Assembly (NCBI RefSeq): GCF_002159085.1
Contig: NZ_LZRU01000005.1
Location: 1-64,000 of the forward strand
Direction of reading: 5' to 3'
Length of the DNA stretch: 64,000 nt
Source of the DNA: Thermobacillus sp. ZCTH02-B1
GTDB taxonomy: Bacteria; Bacillota; Bacilli; Paenibacillales; Paenibacillaceae
The translations under genes were made by a program, and so were the position numbers. The notes below the pieces were generated by a model. The model did not search any database. It had not been told where the DNA came from and saw nothing but the letters and a program-made list of their open reading frames with translations. This document shows, one piece after another, positions 1-7,915 of this stretch; positions within the stretch are counted from its first letter, which is position 1, and each line of letters starts with the position of its first letter.

Positions 1-155
1 ACGCGAAAACGCTGGCGATCCCTTTGCTCAAGGATGATCTGATCAAACATCTCCAGCGCTGTCTTCATCGCGCTGGCGAACGCTTCCTGCATCTCCCGCA
101 ACATCCACTGCTCAAGCTCTTTCATTGTGGGAATGATTGTGGTAAAGTGCTGCAT
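1..155 (-). CDS. ISLre2 family (UPF0236-type) transposase, N-terminal fragment
   Basis: An open frame of 51 codons reads from an ATG at 155 off the left edge with no stop. The ATG is preceded, eight bases upstream, by a good AGGAGG. The peptide starts MQHFTTIIPTMKELEQWM and continues with a charged helix ending in EQRDRQRFR. That matches, from family knowledge, the N-terminus of ISLre2 transposases, which open with a short Glu/Met-rich helix and a Glu-Gln-Arg-Asp-x-x-Arg-(Tyr/Phe) motif before the catalytic core. The catalytic part is outside the window, so activity cannot be judged. It is divergent from the DoxX gene. Confidence 0.7.
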   Translation of the reverse strand, partial: MQHFTTIIPTMKELEQWMLREMQEAFASAMKTALEMFDQIILEQRDRQRFR

Positions 156-256
156 AGGAGCTTCCTCCTCTTGGTGCGTGTTTCAGCAAATTCACTTTAC
201 CAAGGGAGAAGCTCTTTTTCTATGTTCTATGTTCGCTTTTTCCAGACTTTACCCCC
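1..256 (-). mobile_element. End of an ISLre2-like insertion sequence (partial)
   Basis: The first ~256 bases look like the 5' end of an insertion sequence running out of the left edge of the window. It carries the start of a transposase on the minus strand. The outer boundary is inferred from minus-strand sequence near 256 beginning GGGGGTAAAGTCTGG, which resembles the terminal inverted repeat of ISLre2-type elements as I remember them. The other terminus lies outside, so neither the repeat nor a target-site duplication can be checked. The segment is clearly more AT-rich than the rest of the window, which fits recent acquisition. Confidence 0.6.
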
Positions 257-344
257 ACGCAAATTTTACTCTAACCCGCCGAACCCCCTCCGTCTCCGCT
301 GATACCGCGATGTTCCCGTTTGCCCACCGCCTTCCGATCCGCCG

Positions 345-390
345 TCACAAATTTGTGAAAAATTTCACGAATTTTGTGATTTTTATCACA
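345..390 (+). promoter_or_regulatory. FNR/Rex-like operator array upstream of doxX
   Basis: Five alternating half-sites, TCACA (345), TGTGA (354), TCACG (365), TGTGA (375) and TCACA (386), sit about one helical turn apart. The distal pair forms TGTGA-N6-TCACA (375-390), the consensus for Bacillus-type FNR/CRP sites. The middle pair, TGTGA-N6-TCACG (354-369), also resembles a Rex box (TTGTGAA-N4-TTCACAA). A candidate -10, TACACT, lies at 412-417. A start near 424 would put the 375-390 site at -41.5, the classical activator position. Which regulator binds cannot be told from sequence. Confidence 0.6.
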
Positions 391-489
391 TGCAGCCGTG
401 CGTCGCCATTGTACACTGAAAGCGAAAAAACAAGGAAAACACCGACGTCGGTCGCAAGTCCATCCCATACCAACAAGGAGTGAACGGCC

Positions 490-1032
490 ATGATGAAATT
501 CTGGAGGGAAAACCGATACGCGGCGGGCGCCGTCCTGCTGCTCCGGCTGTACATCGGCTGGCTCTGGCTCGAGGCGGGCTGGCACAAATTGGTGGACGGG
601 TTTGACGCCACCGGCTTCCTGACCCGGGCGGTGGAAAACCCCGTCGTCGACAAGGCGACCGGCGCAGCCGTCTATCCGACGTACACGGCGTTCATCAAGC
701 ATTTCGCGCTGCCGAACGTCAAACTGATCAACTTCCTGGTCCCGGTCGGCGAATTCCTGATCGGCCTCGGCCTCATCCTCGGCGCGCTGACGTTGGCGGC
801 CACCTTCTTCGGCCTGATGCTCAACTTCCTGTTCCTGTTCGCGGGCACCGTCAGCACGAACCCGTGGATGATCCTGCTGGGCGCGCTGATTTTCATCGCC
901 GGCGCCAACGCCGGGGCGTTCGGCCTCGACCGCTGGCTGATGCCGCTCCTCAAGGCCGGCTGGAGGAAACTCTTCGGCCGCAAGGGCGCGGACGTGGTCG
1001 GCGGCGGCACGACGGCGCCGAAGACGGTCTGA
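490..1032 (+). CDS. DoxX family integral membrane protein
   Basis: A 180-residue membrane protein of the DoxX/thiosulfate:quinone-oxidoreductase small-subunit family. An N-terminal soluble stretch is followed by a first helix with RLYIGWLWLEAGWHK, the family signature, then helices near residues 75-95, 100-120 and 125-145. The Trp-rich motif and the ALPN segment recur in the second DoxX gene at 62120, so the two are paralogues. An AAGGAG ends at 480, nine bases before the ATG at 490. A second ATG follows directly, but the first fits the spacing better. The redox-type operator array upstream suggests oxygen or NADH-linked expression. Substrate and partner are unknown. A hairpin terminator follows, so it is probably transcribed alone. 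Confidence 0.85.
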   Translation: MMKFWRENRYAAGAVLLLRLYIGWLWLEAGWHKLVDGFDATGFLTRAVENPVVDKATGAAVYPTYTAFIKHFALPNVKLINFLVPVGEFLIGLGLILGALTLAATFFGLMLNFLFLFAGTVSTNPWMILLGALIFIAGANAGAFGLDRWLMPLLKAGWRKLFGRKGADVVGGGTTAPKTV

Positions 1033-1087
1033 CGCCGTCGCCATGGATAGGGTGGTCACGCTCCCCTTCTCCAAATAGATGGAATTT

Positions 1088-1129
1088 GCGGCCCTCCGCT
1101 CGGGGGGCCGCCTTTCTGTCCTTTTTTCC
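1088..1129 (+). terminator. Rho-independent terminator after doxX
   Basis: GCGGCCC (1088-1094) pairs with GGGCCGC (1105-1111) around a ten-base loop, followed by a T-rich tract ending in a T6 run at 1122-1127. It lies 55 bases after the doxX stop. Confidence 0.75.
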
Positions 1130-1229
1130 TTTTTCGGCTTGCCGCGCACCCCGGCGCCCGCCGAGGTCCCGTTCCCGCAGCCCCGCAATCCGCTCCCGCC
1201 GACGTCCGACATCAAGGTCCGGCGCCGCA

Positions 1230-1258
1230 TTACTTTTTCCCGGGGGTTGCTGTATAAT
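1230..1258 (+). promoter_or_regulatory. Candidate sigma-A promoter for the thioredoxin-fold gene
   Basis: A perfect TATAAT lies at 1253-1258. The -35 position, 17 bases upstream (TTACTT, 1230-1235), is poor. The -10 ends only about 22 bases before the start codon, so the transcript would begin almost at the ribosome binding site. Confidence 0.45.
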
Positions 1259-1280
1259 GGGCGGCAAGGAGGGATGAACC

Positions 1281-1862
1281 ATGGCATTCACGCTTCAGCT
1301 CGGCGAGCGGGCTCCCGATTTCCGCCTGCCCGCTACGGACGGACGCACCTATTCGCTGGATGATTTCAAGGACGCGCGCGTGCTGGTCATTTTCTTCACC
1401 TGCAATCACTGCCCGTATGTCATCGGCTCGGACGAGGTGACCCGAGCGACCGCGCTCAAATACGCGCCGCACGGCGTCCGCTTCGTCGGCATCAACTCGA
1501 ACAGCGCGAACACGAAGCCGGAGGATTCCTTCGAGAACATGGTGAAGCGCATGGAGGAGCACCGCTTCCCGTGGGTCTACCTGCGCGACGAGACGCAGGA
1601 AGTCGCGCTGGCGTACGGCGCGCTCCGGACGCCGCACTTCTTCGTCTTCGACGAGGAACGCAAGCTCGTCTACACGGGACGCGGCGTGGACAATCCGCGC
1701 GACACGTCGAAGATGACCGTGAACGACCTCGACAACGCGCTGGCGGACGTCATCGCCGGCCGGCCGGTCCGGGTGCCGCTCACGAACCCGATCGGCTGCA
1801 ACGTGAAATGGGAAGGCAAGGACGCGCACTGGATGCCGCCCGAAGCCTGCGACCTCGTCTGA
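1281..1862 (+). CDS. Thioredoxin-fold redox protein (AhpC/TSA-like)
   Basis: A 193-residue cytoplasmic protein of the thioredoxin superfamily. The N-terminus has the peroxiredoxin/TlpA-type pattern [15 protein letters not shown], and the active-site region is [10 protein letters not shown], a Cys-Asn-His-Cys dithiol near residues 40-43. The conserved cis-Pro segment is [10 protein letters not shown] near residue 118. Two further cysteines occur near the C-terminus (IGCNVKW and PEACDLV), which could serve as resolving cysteines. There is no signal peptide. AGGAGG ends about ten bases before the ATG. The next gene starts 22 bases after the stop on the same strand, suggesting co-transcription. 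The family reduces disulfides or peroxides; the actual substrate is not visible. Confidence 0.85.
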   Translation: MAFTLQLGERAPDFRLPATDGRTYSLDDFKDARVLVIFFTCNHCPYVIGSDEVTRATALKYAPHGVRFVGINSNSANTKPEDSFENMVKRMEEHRFPWVYLRDETQEVALAYGALRTPHFFVFDEERKLVYTGRGVDNPRDTSKMTVNDLDNALADVIAGRPVRVPLTNPIGCNVKWEGKDAHWMPPEACDLV

Positions 1863-1884
1863 CGCGGAAGGAGTCCCGCATCCG

Positions 1885-2682
1885 ATGCGCACGACCATCC
1901 GCGACGTGATCGCGGCGGTGACGGGACCCGCCGGGCCGGTCGGACAGACGGTGGACGGGCTGCTGTCCGGCGATCCCGACGACGAAGTGAAGGGCATCGT
2001 GACCGCGTTCATGCCCTCGCAGCGCGTGCTGGAGGAGGCGCGCGCTTCGGGCGCGAACCTCGTCATCGCCCACGAGGGGCCGTTCTACAGCCATCATCTT
2101 TCCTTCGCCAAGACCATCGCGGATGATCCGGTCTACCGGGCGAAAAGCGGCTTCATCCGCGAATCGGGGCTGGCCGTCTACCGGCTCCACGACCACATCC
2201 ACCGATACAGCCCGGACGGCATCGCGGAGGGCCTGCTCGAGGCGCTCGGCTGGACGCATGATCGCGTCCGGCACGAGCCGGAGGCGGCGATCATCGAGCG
2301 CGAGCCGACGACCGTGCGCGCGGTCGCCGGGGAGCTGAAGCTGCGCCTCGGCCTCCGGTTCGTCCGCGTCGCCGGCGACCCGGACGCCCCGTGCCGGCGG
2401 ATCGGCCTGCTCGTCGGCTACCGCGGCGGCGGCGCGAACGCGATTCCGCTCTTCGGACGCGAGGGCGTCGACCTCGTCATCTGCGGCGAAGGCCCGGAAT
2501 GGGAGGCGCCGGAATACGCCCGCGACGCCGCGCGGCAAGGCCGGGCGAAGGCGCTCATCGCGATCGGCCACGGCGAGAGCGAGCGGCCGGGCATGCGCCT
2601 GCTCGCGCGCCGGCTTGCGGCCCTCTTCCCGCACATCCCCGTCCGCGCCGCTGACGAGGAACCGGTGTTCACCTGGCTGTAG
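1885..2682 (+). CDS. Nif3-like dinuclear metal centre protein
   Basis: A 265-residue protein resembling the Nif3/YqfO/DUF34 family. VIAHEGPFYSHH near residue 60 and YRLHDHIHRY near residue 95 supply the His and acidic residues that bind the two metals in this family, and the start MRTTIRDVIAAV matches the usual opening helix. The protein is shorter than YqfO (~370 residues) because it lacks the inserted middle domain. Family members are implicated in metal handling or as GTP cyclohydrolase-like hydrolases; the exact role is unsettled. It follows the thioredoxin-fold gene by 22 bases with a moderate GGAAGGAG in the gap, so the two are probably an operon ending at the hairpin near 2738. Confidence 0.8.
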   Translation: MRTTIRDVIAAVTGPAGPVGQTVDGLLSGDPDDEVKGIVTAFMPSQRVLEEARASGANLVIAHEGPFYSHHLSFAKTIADDPVYRAKSGFIRESGLAVYRLHDHIHRYSPDGIAEGLLEALGWTHDRVRHEPEAAIIEREPTTVRAVAGELKLRLGLRFVRVAGDPDAPCRRIGLLVGYRGGGANAIPLFGREGVDLVICGEGPEWEAPEYARDAARQGRAKALIAIGHGESERPGMRLLARRLAALFPHIPVRAADEEPVFTWL

Positions 2683-2737
2683 CCCCTACTTAAGGTGAAA
2701 CCCATCCTTCACCCATATAAGCAAGCGAAAAGCACGC

Positions 2738-2784
2738 GAAGCCTGCCGGCTGGACCGTCGCGTCCGTTCGCCGCAGGCTTCTTT
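2738..2784 (+). terminator. Hairpin terminator after the Nif3-like gene
   Basis: GAAGCCTGC (2738-2746) pairs perfectly with GCAGGCTTC (2773-2781), with further G/C pairing inside the loop. The following T tract is short, so efficiency is uncertain. Confidence 0.55.
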
Positions 2785-2977
2785 CATGTTCGTCTGCGTC
2801 TTGTCCGGACGTTGTCCGGGCGCACCTGCGTCCCCCCTTCCCCCTTCCGTCCTCCGCCGGTGCACCCGCTTGCATGAAACCTTTCCCCGCGGCGCACGCT
2901 ATCCCTGTTACTGCGCGCGCTGCCGGACAACCGGATGCGGCGCTCCCTCCGACACCACCCGAAACGGGGGATCCGGT

Positions 2978-4225
2978 GTGAGCCGTACGAAACGTGGCGC
3001 GCTGTTCGCGCTGGCTTCCATACCGCTCATCATGACGCTGGGCAACTCGATGCTCATTCCCGTGCTGCCGGCCATCCGCCGCGAGCTGGAGCTGACGCCC
3101 TTCCAGACCGGCCTGATCATCACCGTCTTTTCGGTGATGGCGATCCTCTTCATCCCGCCCGCGGGCTGGCTGTCCGACCGGATCGGACGAAAGCGCGTCA
3201 TCCTGCCGTGCCTCATCCTGGCCGGCATCGGCGGCGCCGTCTGCACCGCCGCCGTCATCTGGTTCAAGCCTCCGTATCCGTATCTGCTGGCCGGACGGGT
3301 CCTGCAAGGCATCGGCGCCGCCGGGGCGGCCCCGGTCGTCATGCCGCTCGTCGGCGATCGGTTCAAGCGCAAGGAACAGGTGAGCGAAGCCCTCGGCCTG
3401 ATCGAGACCTCGAACACCTTCGGCAAGGTCCTCAGCCCGATCATCGGCTCCGCCCTCGCGATGCTGGCCTGGTACGCGCCGTTCGCGGCGATACCGGTGT
3501 TCGCGGCGGCCTCGGCGCTGCTCGTCGCACTGCTGGTCCGGGCGCCCGCGCGGCAGGCTGAACCGCAGCCTCTGGCGGCGTTCCTGCGCGCGCTGCGGAG
3601 CATTTTCCGGCGGCACGGCCGCTGGCTGTTCGCCGTCTGCGCGCTCGGCGGACTCGGCATGTTCATGCTGTTCGCCGGGCTTGTCCATCTGTCGGACGTC
3701 CTGGAGGACCGGCTCGGCCTGTCCGGCGTGTGGAAAGGCGCCGTGCTCGCCCTTCCGCTCGCCGTGCTCAGCGCGGCTTCCTGGCTTGCGGGCAAATGGA
3801 TCGGCGATCGGAAGCGCCGGATGAAGGCCGTCGCCGTCACCGGCTTCGCGCTGTCGGCCTGCGCGGCGGGCGCCTGCGCCGCCGCGGACGGCGTCTGGCT
3901 GCAGCTTGCCCTGTTCGGGGCCGCCGGGCTCGGCATCGGCGCCGCGCTGCCCTGCCTCGACGCCTTCATCACGGAAGGGATCGACGAGGAGCACCGCGGC
4001 ACCGTCAGCTCGTTCTACAGCAGCATGCGGTTCGCGGGCGTCGCCCTCGGCCCGCCGGCCGCCGCGCTGCTCGGCCGTCCGGACGCCGCCCCGCTGTTCT
4101 GGTGCCTCGCGGGGGCCGGCGCCGTATCGACGATCATCGCCTGGCTCGCGATCCGTCCCGGCGAGCCGAATCCCCGCGCGTGCACGGGACCGCGGCTCAT
4201 CGGCCGGCCGTCGCCCGGCCGGTAG
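2978..4225 (+). CDS. MFS transporter (DHA1-type, drug exporter-like)
   Basis: A 415-residue, 12-helix major facilitator. LSDRIGRKRVILP after the second helix is the family motif A. RVLQGIGAAGAAPVVMPL in the fourth helix is the GxLaQGxGaA-type motif, and FGKVLSPIIGSAL in the fifth helix fits motif C of proton-driven antiporters. The open frame extends 64 codons further upstream, but that part is not membrane-like. I start at the GTG at 2978, six bases after a G-rich GGGGG, giving the usual cytoplasmic VSRTKRGALF leader. Homology suggests drug or metabolite efflux, but the substrate is not predictable. It stands alone between hairpins on the plus strand. Confidence 0.85.
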   Translation: MSRTKRGALFALASIPLIMTLGNSMLIPVLPAIRRELELTPFQTGLIITVFSVMAILFIPPAGWLSDRIGRKRVILPCLILAGIGGAVCTAAVIWFKPPYPYLLAGRVLQGIGAAGAAPVVMPLVGDRFKRKEQVSEALGLIETSNTFGKVLSPIIGSALAMLAWYAPFAAIPVFAAASALLVALLVRAPARQAEPQPLAAFLRALRSIFRRHGRWLFAVCALGGLGMFMLFAGLVHLSDVLEDRLGLSGVWKGAVLALPLAVLSAASWLAGKWIGDRKRRMKAVAVTGFALSACAAGACAAADGVWLQLALFGAAGLGIGAALPCLDAFITEGIDEEHRGTVSSFYSSMRFAGVALGPPAAALLGRPDAAPLFWCLAGAGAVSTIIAWLAIRPGEPNPRACTGPRLIGRPSPGR

Positions 4226-4463
4226 ACCCGGTCCGGGACGGCGGATGCCGCCCGCCGCGCGTTGCGCAGGCGCCATGGGCGTGTCCATGACACGCGGCAT
4301 AGGCCGCTTCGGGATTCCGGGAACCAAAGAATGGCCCGGGCCCGGGGCCCAGGCTCCCTTGTCCGGCGGCTGCCGGCACACAACCTCATCTTGGACGGGG
4401 GTCAACGCTTCCTCCGGTCGGGTAACTGGAGCAAGTGACCGTCAACCTCGGCATGGGGCACGT

Positions 4464-4574
4464 TTACTTTCGGTTTTTGTCATGGTGGTCGAAAATGAAC
4501 CTCAGCAGCGTCAGCAAAAACGTGCCGAAGGCCATCATCGCCATGACAAATTGGAAGAGTGTCCATGTGATCAC
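4464..4574 (-). CDS. Holin-like toxin micro-ORF, possibly frame-disrupted
   Basis: The frame encodes about 36 residues: one hydrophobic helix (FVMAMMAFGTFLLTLLRFIF) followed by a charged tail (DHHDKNRK). This is the layout of putative holin-like toxins (Hol-Tox), type I toxin-like peptides common in Bacillales. The only start before the helix in this frame is a GTG (4572-4574) that overlaps the GGGGAGGTGATC Shine-Dalgarno itself. The ideally spaced ATG seven bases after GGAGG is in another frame and gives an unrelated 28-residue peptide. Either the GTG is used or a one- or two-base indel has broken the gene. No antitoxin RNA could be identified. Confidence 0.45.
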   Translation of the reverse strand: MITWTLFQFVMAMMAFGTFLLTLLRFIFDHHDKNRK

Positions 4575-4794
4575 CTCCCCGGCGCCGTAAGGACGCCTCG
4601 GGTGCCGGTCTCCGCCGGACCCGGAGGAAGATGCGCTCCCAGCCAAGGCCCCGCTTCCTCCCGACGCGGAAGGGACAGGGCAGGTTGTACTGTATGTATA
4701 TGCGCGATTTCCCGGCATTTGCCTATCCGGTCAAAAAAAATTGCGGCGGGCCGATTGGCGTCATAAAATCCATGCCCCCGCCGCACGCGATTTG

Positions 4795-5709
4795 TCACGA
4801 TCCCGCCAGCATCCGCTCCGTCTCTTCCCGGGCCGGGATCGACGCCTGCGCGCCCGGCCGCGTCACGGCCAGCGCCGCGGCGGCCGAAGCGAACCGCAGC
4901 GCCTCCGGCACCGGCTTGCCCTCGCACGAAGCCGCCGCCAGCGCGCCGATGAACGTGTCGCCCGCCGCCGTCGTGTCCACGGCCCGCACCCGGAACGCCG
5001 GCACATGGACGGTGCCGCCGTCCCGTCCGACCCGCACGCAGCCCTTGTCGCCGAGGGTCACCACCACCTGCGACACGCCGGCCTCCGCCAGCAGCCCGGC
5101 CGCCCGCGCCGCGTCCTCCGGGCCGGACACCCGCTCGCCGGTCAGCACCTCGATCTCCGTCTCGTTCAGCACGCACGTGTCGATCAGGCCGAGCACCTCC
5201 CGCTCCGGCTTCAGGGCCGGCGCGGGATTGAACCAGACCGGCACGCCCCGCCGCCTCGCCTCCCGCATGACGGCCTCCGTCGCCGGCCAGTCGATCTCGT
5301 TCTGCAGCAGCACGGCGAACGCGTCGTCCCAGGGGATCCGGTCCTCGATCTCGCCGAACCCGAACACCCGGTTGCTGCCGCCCGCCAGCACGATGCAATT
5401 CTCGCCCCCGCGGTCGACCGTGATGATCGCGAGCCCGGAATGCCCCTCTTTCCGCAGGACGCCCGAGGTGTCCACGCCGCTTGCGGCCAGGCTGTCGAGC
5501 AGCGTCTGGCCGAAGCTGTCCGTGCCGACGGCGCCGACCATCTTCACGCGCGCGCCGCTGCGCGCGGCCGCGACCGCCTGATTGGCCCCCTTGCCGCCCG
5601 GCAGATACGCGACGCCCAAGCTCGGAATCGTCTCGCCCGGCTTCGGAAAAGCCTCCACGTTCGCGACGAGGTCCATGTTGATGCTGCCGACGACGACGAT
5701 TTGCTTCAT
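4795..5709 (-). CDS. rbsK: Ribokinase
   Basis: A 304-residue PfkB-family kinase. It phosphorylates D-ribose at O5 with ATP, sending it to the pentose phosphate pool. The N-terminal VVVGSINMDLVANV, the sugar-binding GGKGANQAVAAARSG (residues ~39-53), the anion-hole/catalytic DTTAAGDTFIGAL (~246-258) and NPAPA are all in ribokinase form rather than fructokinase form. Length matches the family. It is the last gene of a minus-strand operon, 25 bases behind the larger ADP-ribosylglycohydrolase-family gene. Its presence is the strongest hint that the operon liberates ribose. No rbsD or rbsACB genes accompany it, so it does not belong to a classical ribose operon. Confidence 0.9.
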   Translation of the reverse strand: MKQIVVVGSINMDLVANVEAFPKPGETIPSLGVAYLPGGKGANQAVAAARSGARVKMVGAVGTDSFGQTLLDSLAASGVDTSGVLRKEGHSGLAIITVDRGGENCIVLAGGSNRVFGFGEIEDRIPWDDAFAVLLQNEIDWPATEAVMREARRRGVPVWFNPAPALKPEREVLGLIDTCVLNETEIEVLTGERVSGPEDAARAAGLLAEAGVSQVVVTLGDKGCVRVGRDGGTVHVPAFRVRAVDTTAAGDTFIGALAAASCEGKPVPEALRFASAAAALAVTRPGAQASIPAREETERMLAGS

Positions 5710-5734
5710 GACGCCATCCCTCCGCCTTCCCGAT

Positions 5735-7852
5735 TCATACGGAAAATGACCGCACGCGGAACGTGCCGACGTCGCCCTCCGCGTCCCGCAGCGAAGCGAC
5801 GCCGTACATCCCGTGCGTGAACCTGCCGTCCTCCGCCTCCAGAACGAGGCGGTCGTCGACGAAGAGCCGGAGCGACGCGCCCCGGACGACGGCCTTCAGG
5901 CGGTAGGTGCGGCCGGTCACCCAGGGGAAGGCCGCCGACGCCAGCTCCGTCCAGCCGAAATCGTTCCTCCGGATCGACGCCGTGCCCCCTTCCGACAATC
6001 CGAGCCAGTAGCACCGCTCGACGCCGAGCGCCCGGACCACGAGACCATGGGACTCGCCGGCGAGCGGCGTGAATTCGGCCTCGATCTCCGCGTCCCGCGT
6101 GTAATAGTTGCCCGTGAAGGCCGCGGCGTATCCCTCCGCCCGGTAATGCAGCCGTCCGTCCCGCAGGCTCCATTCGCCGCGGTGCTGGGCCATCGGCGTC
6201 ACCGAGGTGAACTCGACCGCCTGCTTGTTCCAGTCGATCGCGTACCGCCCGCCGCCATGGACGCGCATCCGCCCGATATGGAGCGCGCCGAACGCGCGGG
6301 ATGCGGCCGTGGCCGCCGGCGAATCGAGGATGAGCCCGATCTCGTCGGCGAAGCTGCCCGCCAGATCCGGCACCTCGAAGCCGAGCGTGAACCACTCGCC
6401 GCTTGCCGGCTCCACGGGATCAAGCGCGATCACTTCCTTCGTGTGCGTGTCCCGGACATAGGGCGTGATCCGGAGCGGCGCGCCCTCCCACCGGTCCAGG
6501 CGCAGCCGGAATTCGACCGTCTGCCCGCTGTATGCCTGCGGCGCGAACGTCGGCTTGTACTTCTCGTCGTCGAAGTCCTCGCGGCGGTAAAACGGCTTGT
6601 AATAAATCCTGGCGCTTTCCGTATTCGTGATCCGGTCGAAGATCACCTCCAGCGACCCGCCGCTTTCGCCGTCCCGCACCCGCCGCGTATGGCGCAGCAC
6701 CGGCGTCTTGAAGGGATTGCTCGTACGGAAGCCGTGGGTCGAGCCCGGCAGATCGAAGTCGAAGTACAGCTCGCCGAACCGCACGCTTTCCTTCAGCTTC
6801 CGCGGCGCCTCGAGCCCGTGCAGGCGATACGACAGGAGGACCAGCTCCTTGCAGAACGTCGGCAAATCGACGATGTTCAGATACCCCGACACGCTGCTGG
6901 CGACGATGCAGTCGTTGACCGGCCGCCGGTAATGCCCGGGAATGCCCTTGAGCCCGCGCAGCACGCCCGTGATCGTGCCGACGCTGCCCGCGTTGCAGTC
7001 GGTATCCCAGCCGCACATCGCCGCGATCTCCACCGTCCGGGCGAAATCGCCCCCGCCGTACAGCAGCGCCAGCGCGCACACCCCCGCGTTCGGAATGATG
7101 TGGCAGACCCCGCCGTACCGGTCGTAGCCCCATTCCGCCTCGAGATACCGGCGGCACGCGCGCCAGTCGTGCGGATGCCGGTCGTGGAAATCGATGACCG
7201 CCCGCACCACCGCGGCGTACAGCGAATCCGCCGGAATGACGCCGAGGGCCGACTCCACCACCTCCCGGATGTCGTCCGCCGTGAACGCCTTCGCGATGCA
7301 GGCCGCGATGAAGCGCGCGCCGTACAGGCCGTTGCGGTCGTGGGACACGCTGGCCGCGCGCTCCGCCCAGTCGGCCGCCCGGTCCATGTCGCCCGGCCAC
7401 AGGAGCCCCCAGACGTCGACGAAAATCTGCCCGCCGATCTGCTCCGCCAGCACTTCCCCGTTCACGGCGATCGATCCCGAAGCCGGCGCCTCGATGCCGT
7501 TTCGCAGATTCATGTAAGCCGTATGCTCGGTGCTGACGCCGACGCCTCCCCACCAGAACATGCCGACGCCTTCCCGCGTGTAGTTCAGCCACGCGCGGGC
7601 GACGTCCCGCGCCGTGAGTTCCCGGTCCGTCGCGTCGTCATACAGCGCCCGCATGAAGAAAACGGGGCCGTTCGCGTCGTCATCCGCGGAGAACGTGCGA
7701 TACGGCTTCACATAGTCCCGGATGTCCCCGTACACCCGCTCGATCCGCTCGAAGGTCCACACCTCCGGCTCGAGGGGCGCCCCGAGGCGGATGCCGATAT
7801 TCATGCCGAGAAATCCGGCGTATACGCGCTCCAAATAATTTGCGGGCAGCAT
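5735..7852 (-). CDS. ADP-ribosylglycohydrolase-family protein fused to a C-terminal beta-rich domain
   Basis: A 705-residue protein. Residues ~1-345 form an ADP-ribosylglycohydrolase (ARH/DraG) domain: TFSADDDANGP stands where the family has its N-terminal metal-binding Asp cluster, and CGWDTDCNAGSVGTITG is the C-terminal DxD metal motif. Residues ~350-705 are beta-rich and Trp/Tyr-rich, ending in a section like LamG/concanavalin or DUF1080 sugar-binding modules. I start at the ATG at 7852, behind GGAGAGGA, rather than the GTG 15 bases upstream. There is no signal peptide. The family removes ADP-ribose or related ribosyl groups in a Mg-dependent reaction. Next to ribokinase and a solute importer, a catabolic glycosidase role is likely but inferred. 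Confidence 0.75.
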   Translation of the reverse strand: MLPANYLERVYAGFLGMNIGIRLGAPLEPEVWTFERIERVYGDIRDYVKPYRTFSADDDANGPVFFMRALYDDATDRELTARDVARAWLNYTREGVGMFWWGGVGVSTEHTAYMNLRNGIEAPASGSIAVNGEVLAEQIGGQIFVDVWGLLWPGDMDRAADWAERAASVSHDRNGLYGARFIAACIAKAFTADDIREVVESALGVIPADSLYAAVVRAVIDFHDRHPHDWRACRRYLEAEWGYDRYGGVCHIIPNAGVCALALLYGGGDFARTVEIAAMCGWDTDCNAGSVGTITGVLRGLKGIPGHYRRPVNDCIVASSVSGYLNIVDLPTFCKELVLLSYRLHGLEAPRKLKESVRFGELYFDFDLPGSTHGFRTSNPFKTPVLRHTRRVRDGESGGSLEVIFDRITNTESARIYYKPFYRREDFDDEKYKPTFAPQAYSGQTVEFRLRLDRWEGAPLRITPYVRDTHTKEVIALDPVEPASGEWFTLGFEVPDLAGSFADEIGLILDSPAATAASRAFGALHIGRMRVHGGGRYAIDWNKQAVEFTSVTPMAQHRGEWSLRDGRLHYRAEGYAAAFTGNYYTRDAEIEAEFTPLAGESHGLVVRALGVERCYWLGLSEGGTASIRRNDFGWTELASAAFPWVTGRTYRLKAVVRGASLRLFVDDRLVLEAEDGRFTHGMYGVASLRDAEGDVGTFRVRSFSV

Positions 7853-7915
7853 GGTTCCTCTCCGCACCCCCGTTCGGTTTCGGCATTTCGGATAAGTTCG
7901 GTTCGCATCTGAAAT

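Noticed and set aside
271..1287. Minus-strand 338-codon frame over doxX
   Set aside because: Low-complexity Arg/Glu/Gln composition and no ribosome site; doxX on the other strand is supported by family motifs and an AAGGAG.
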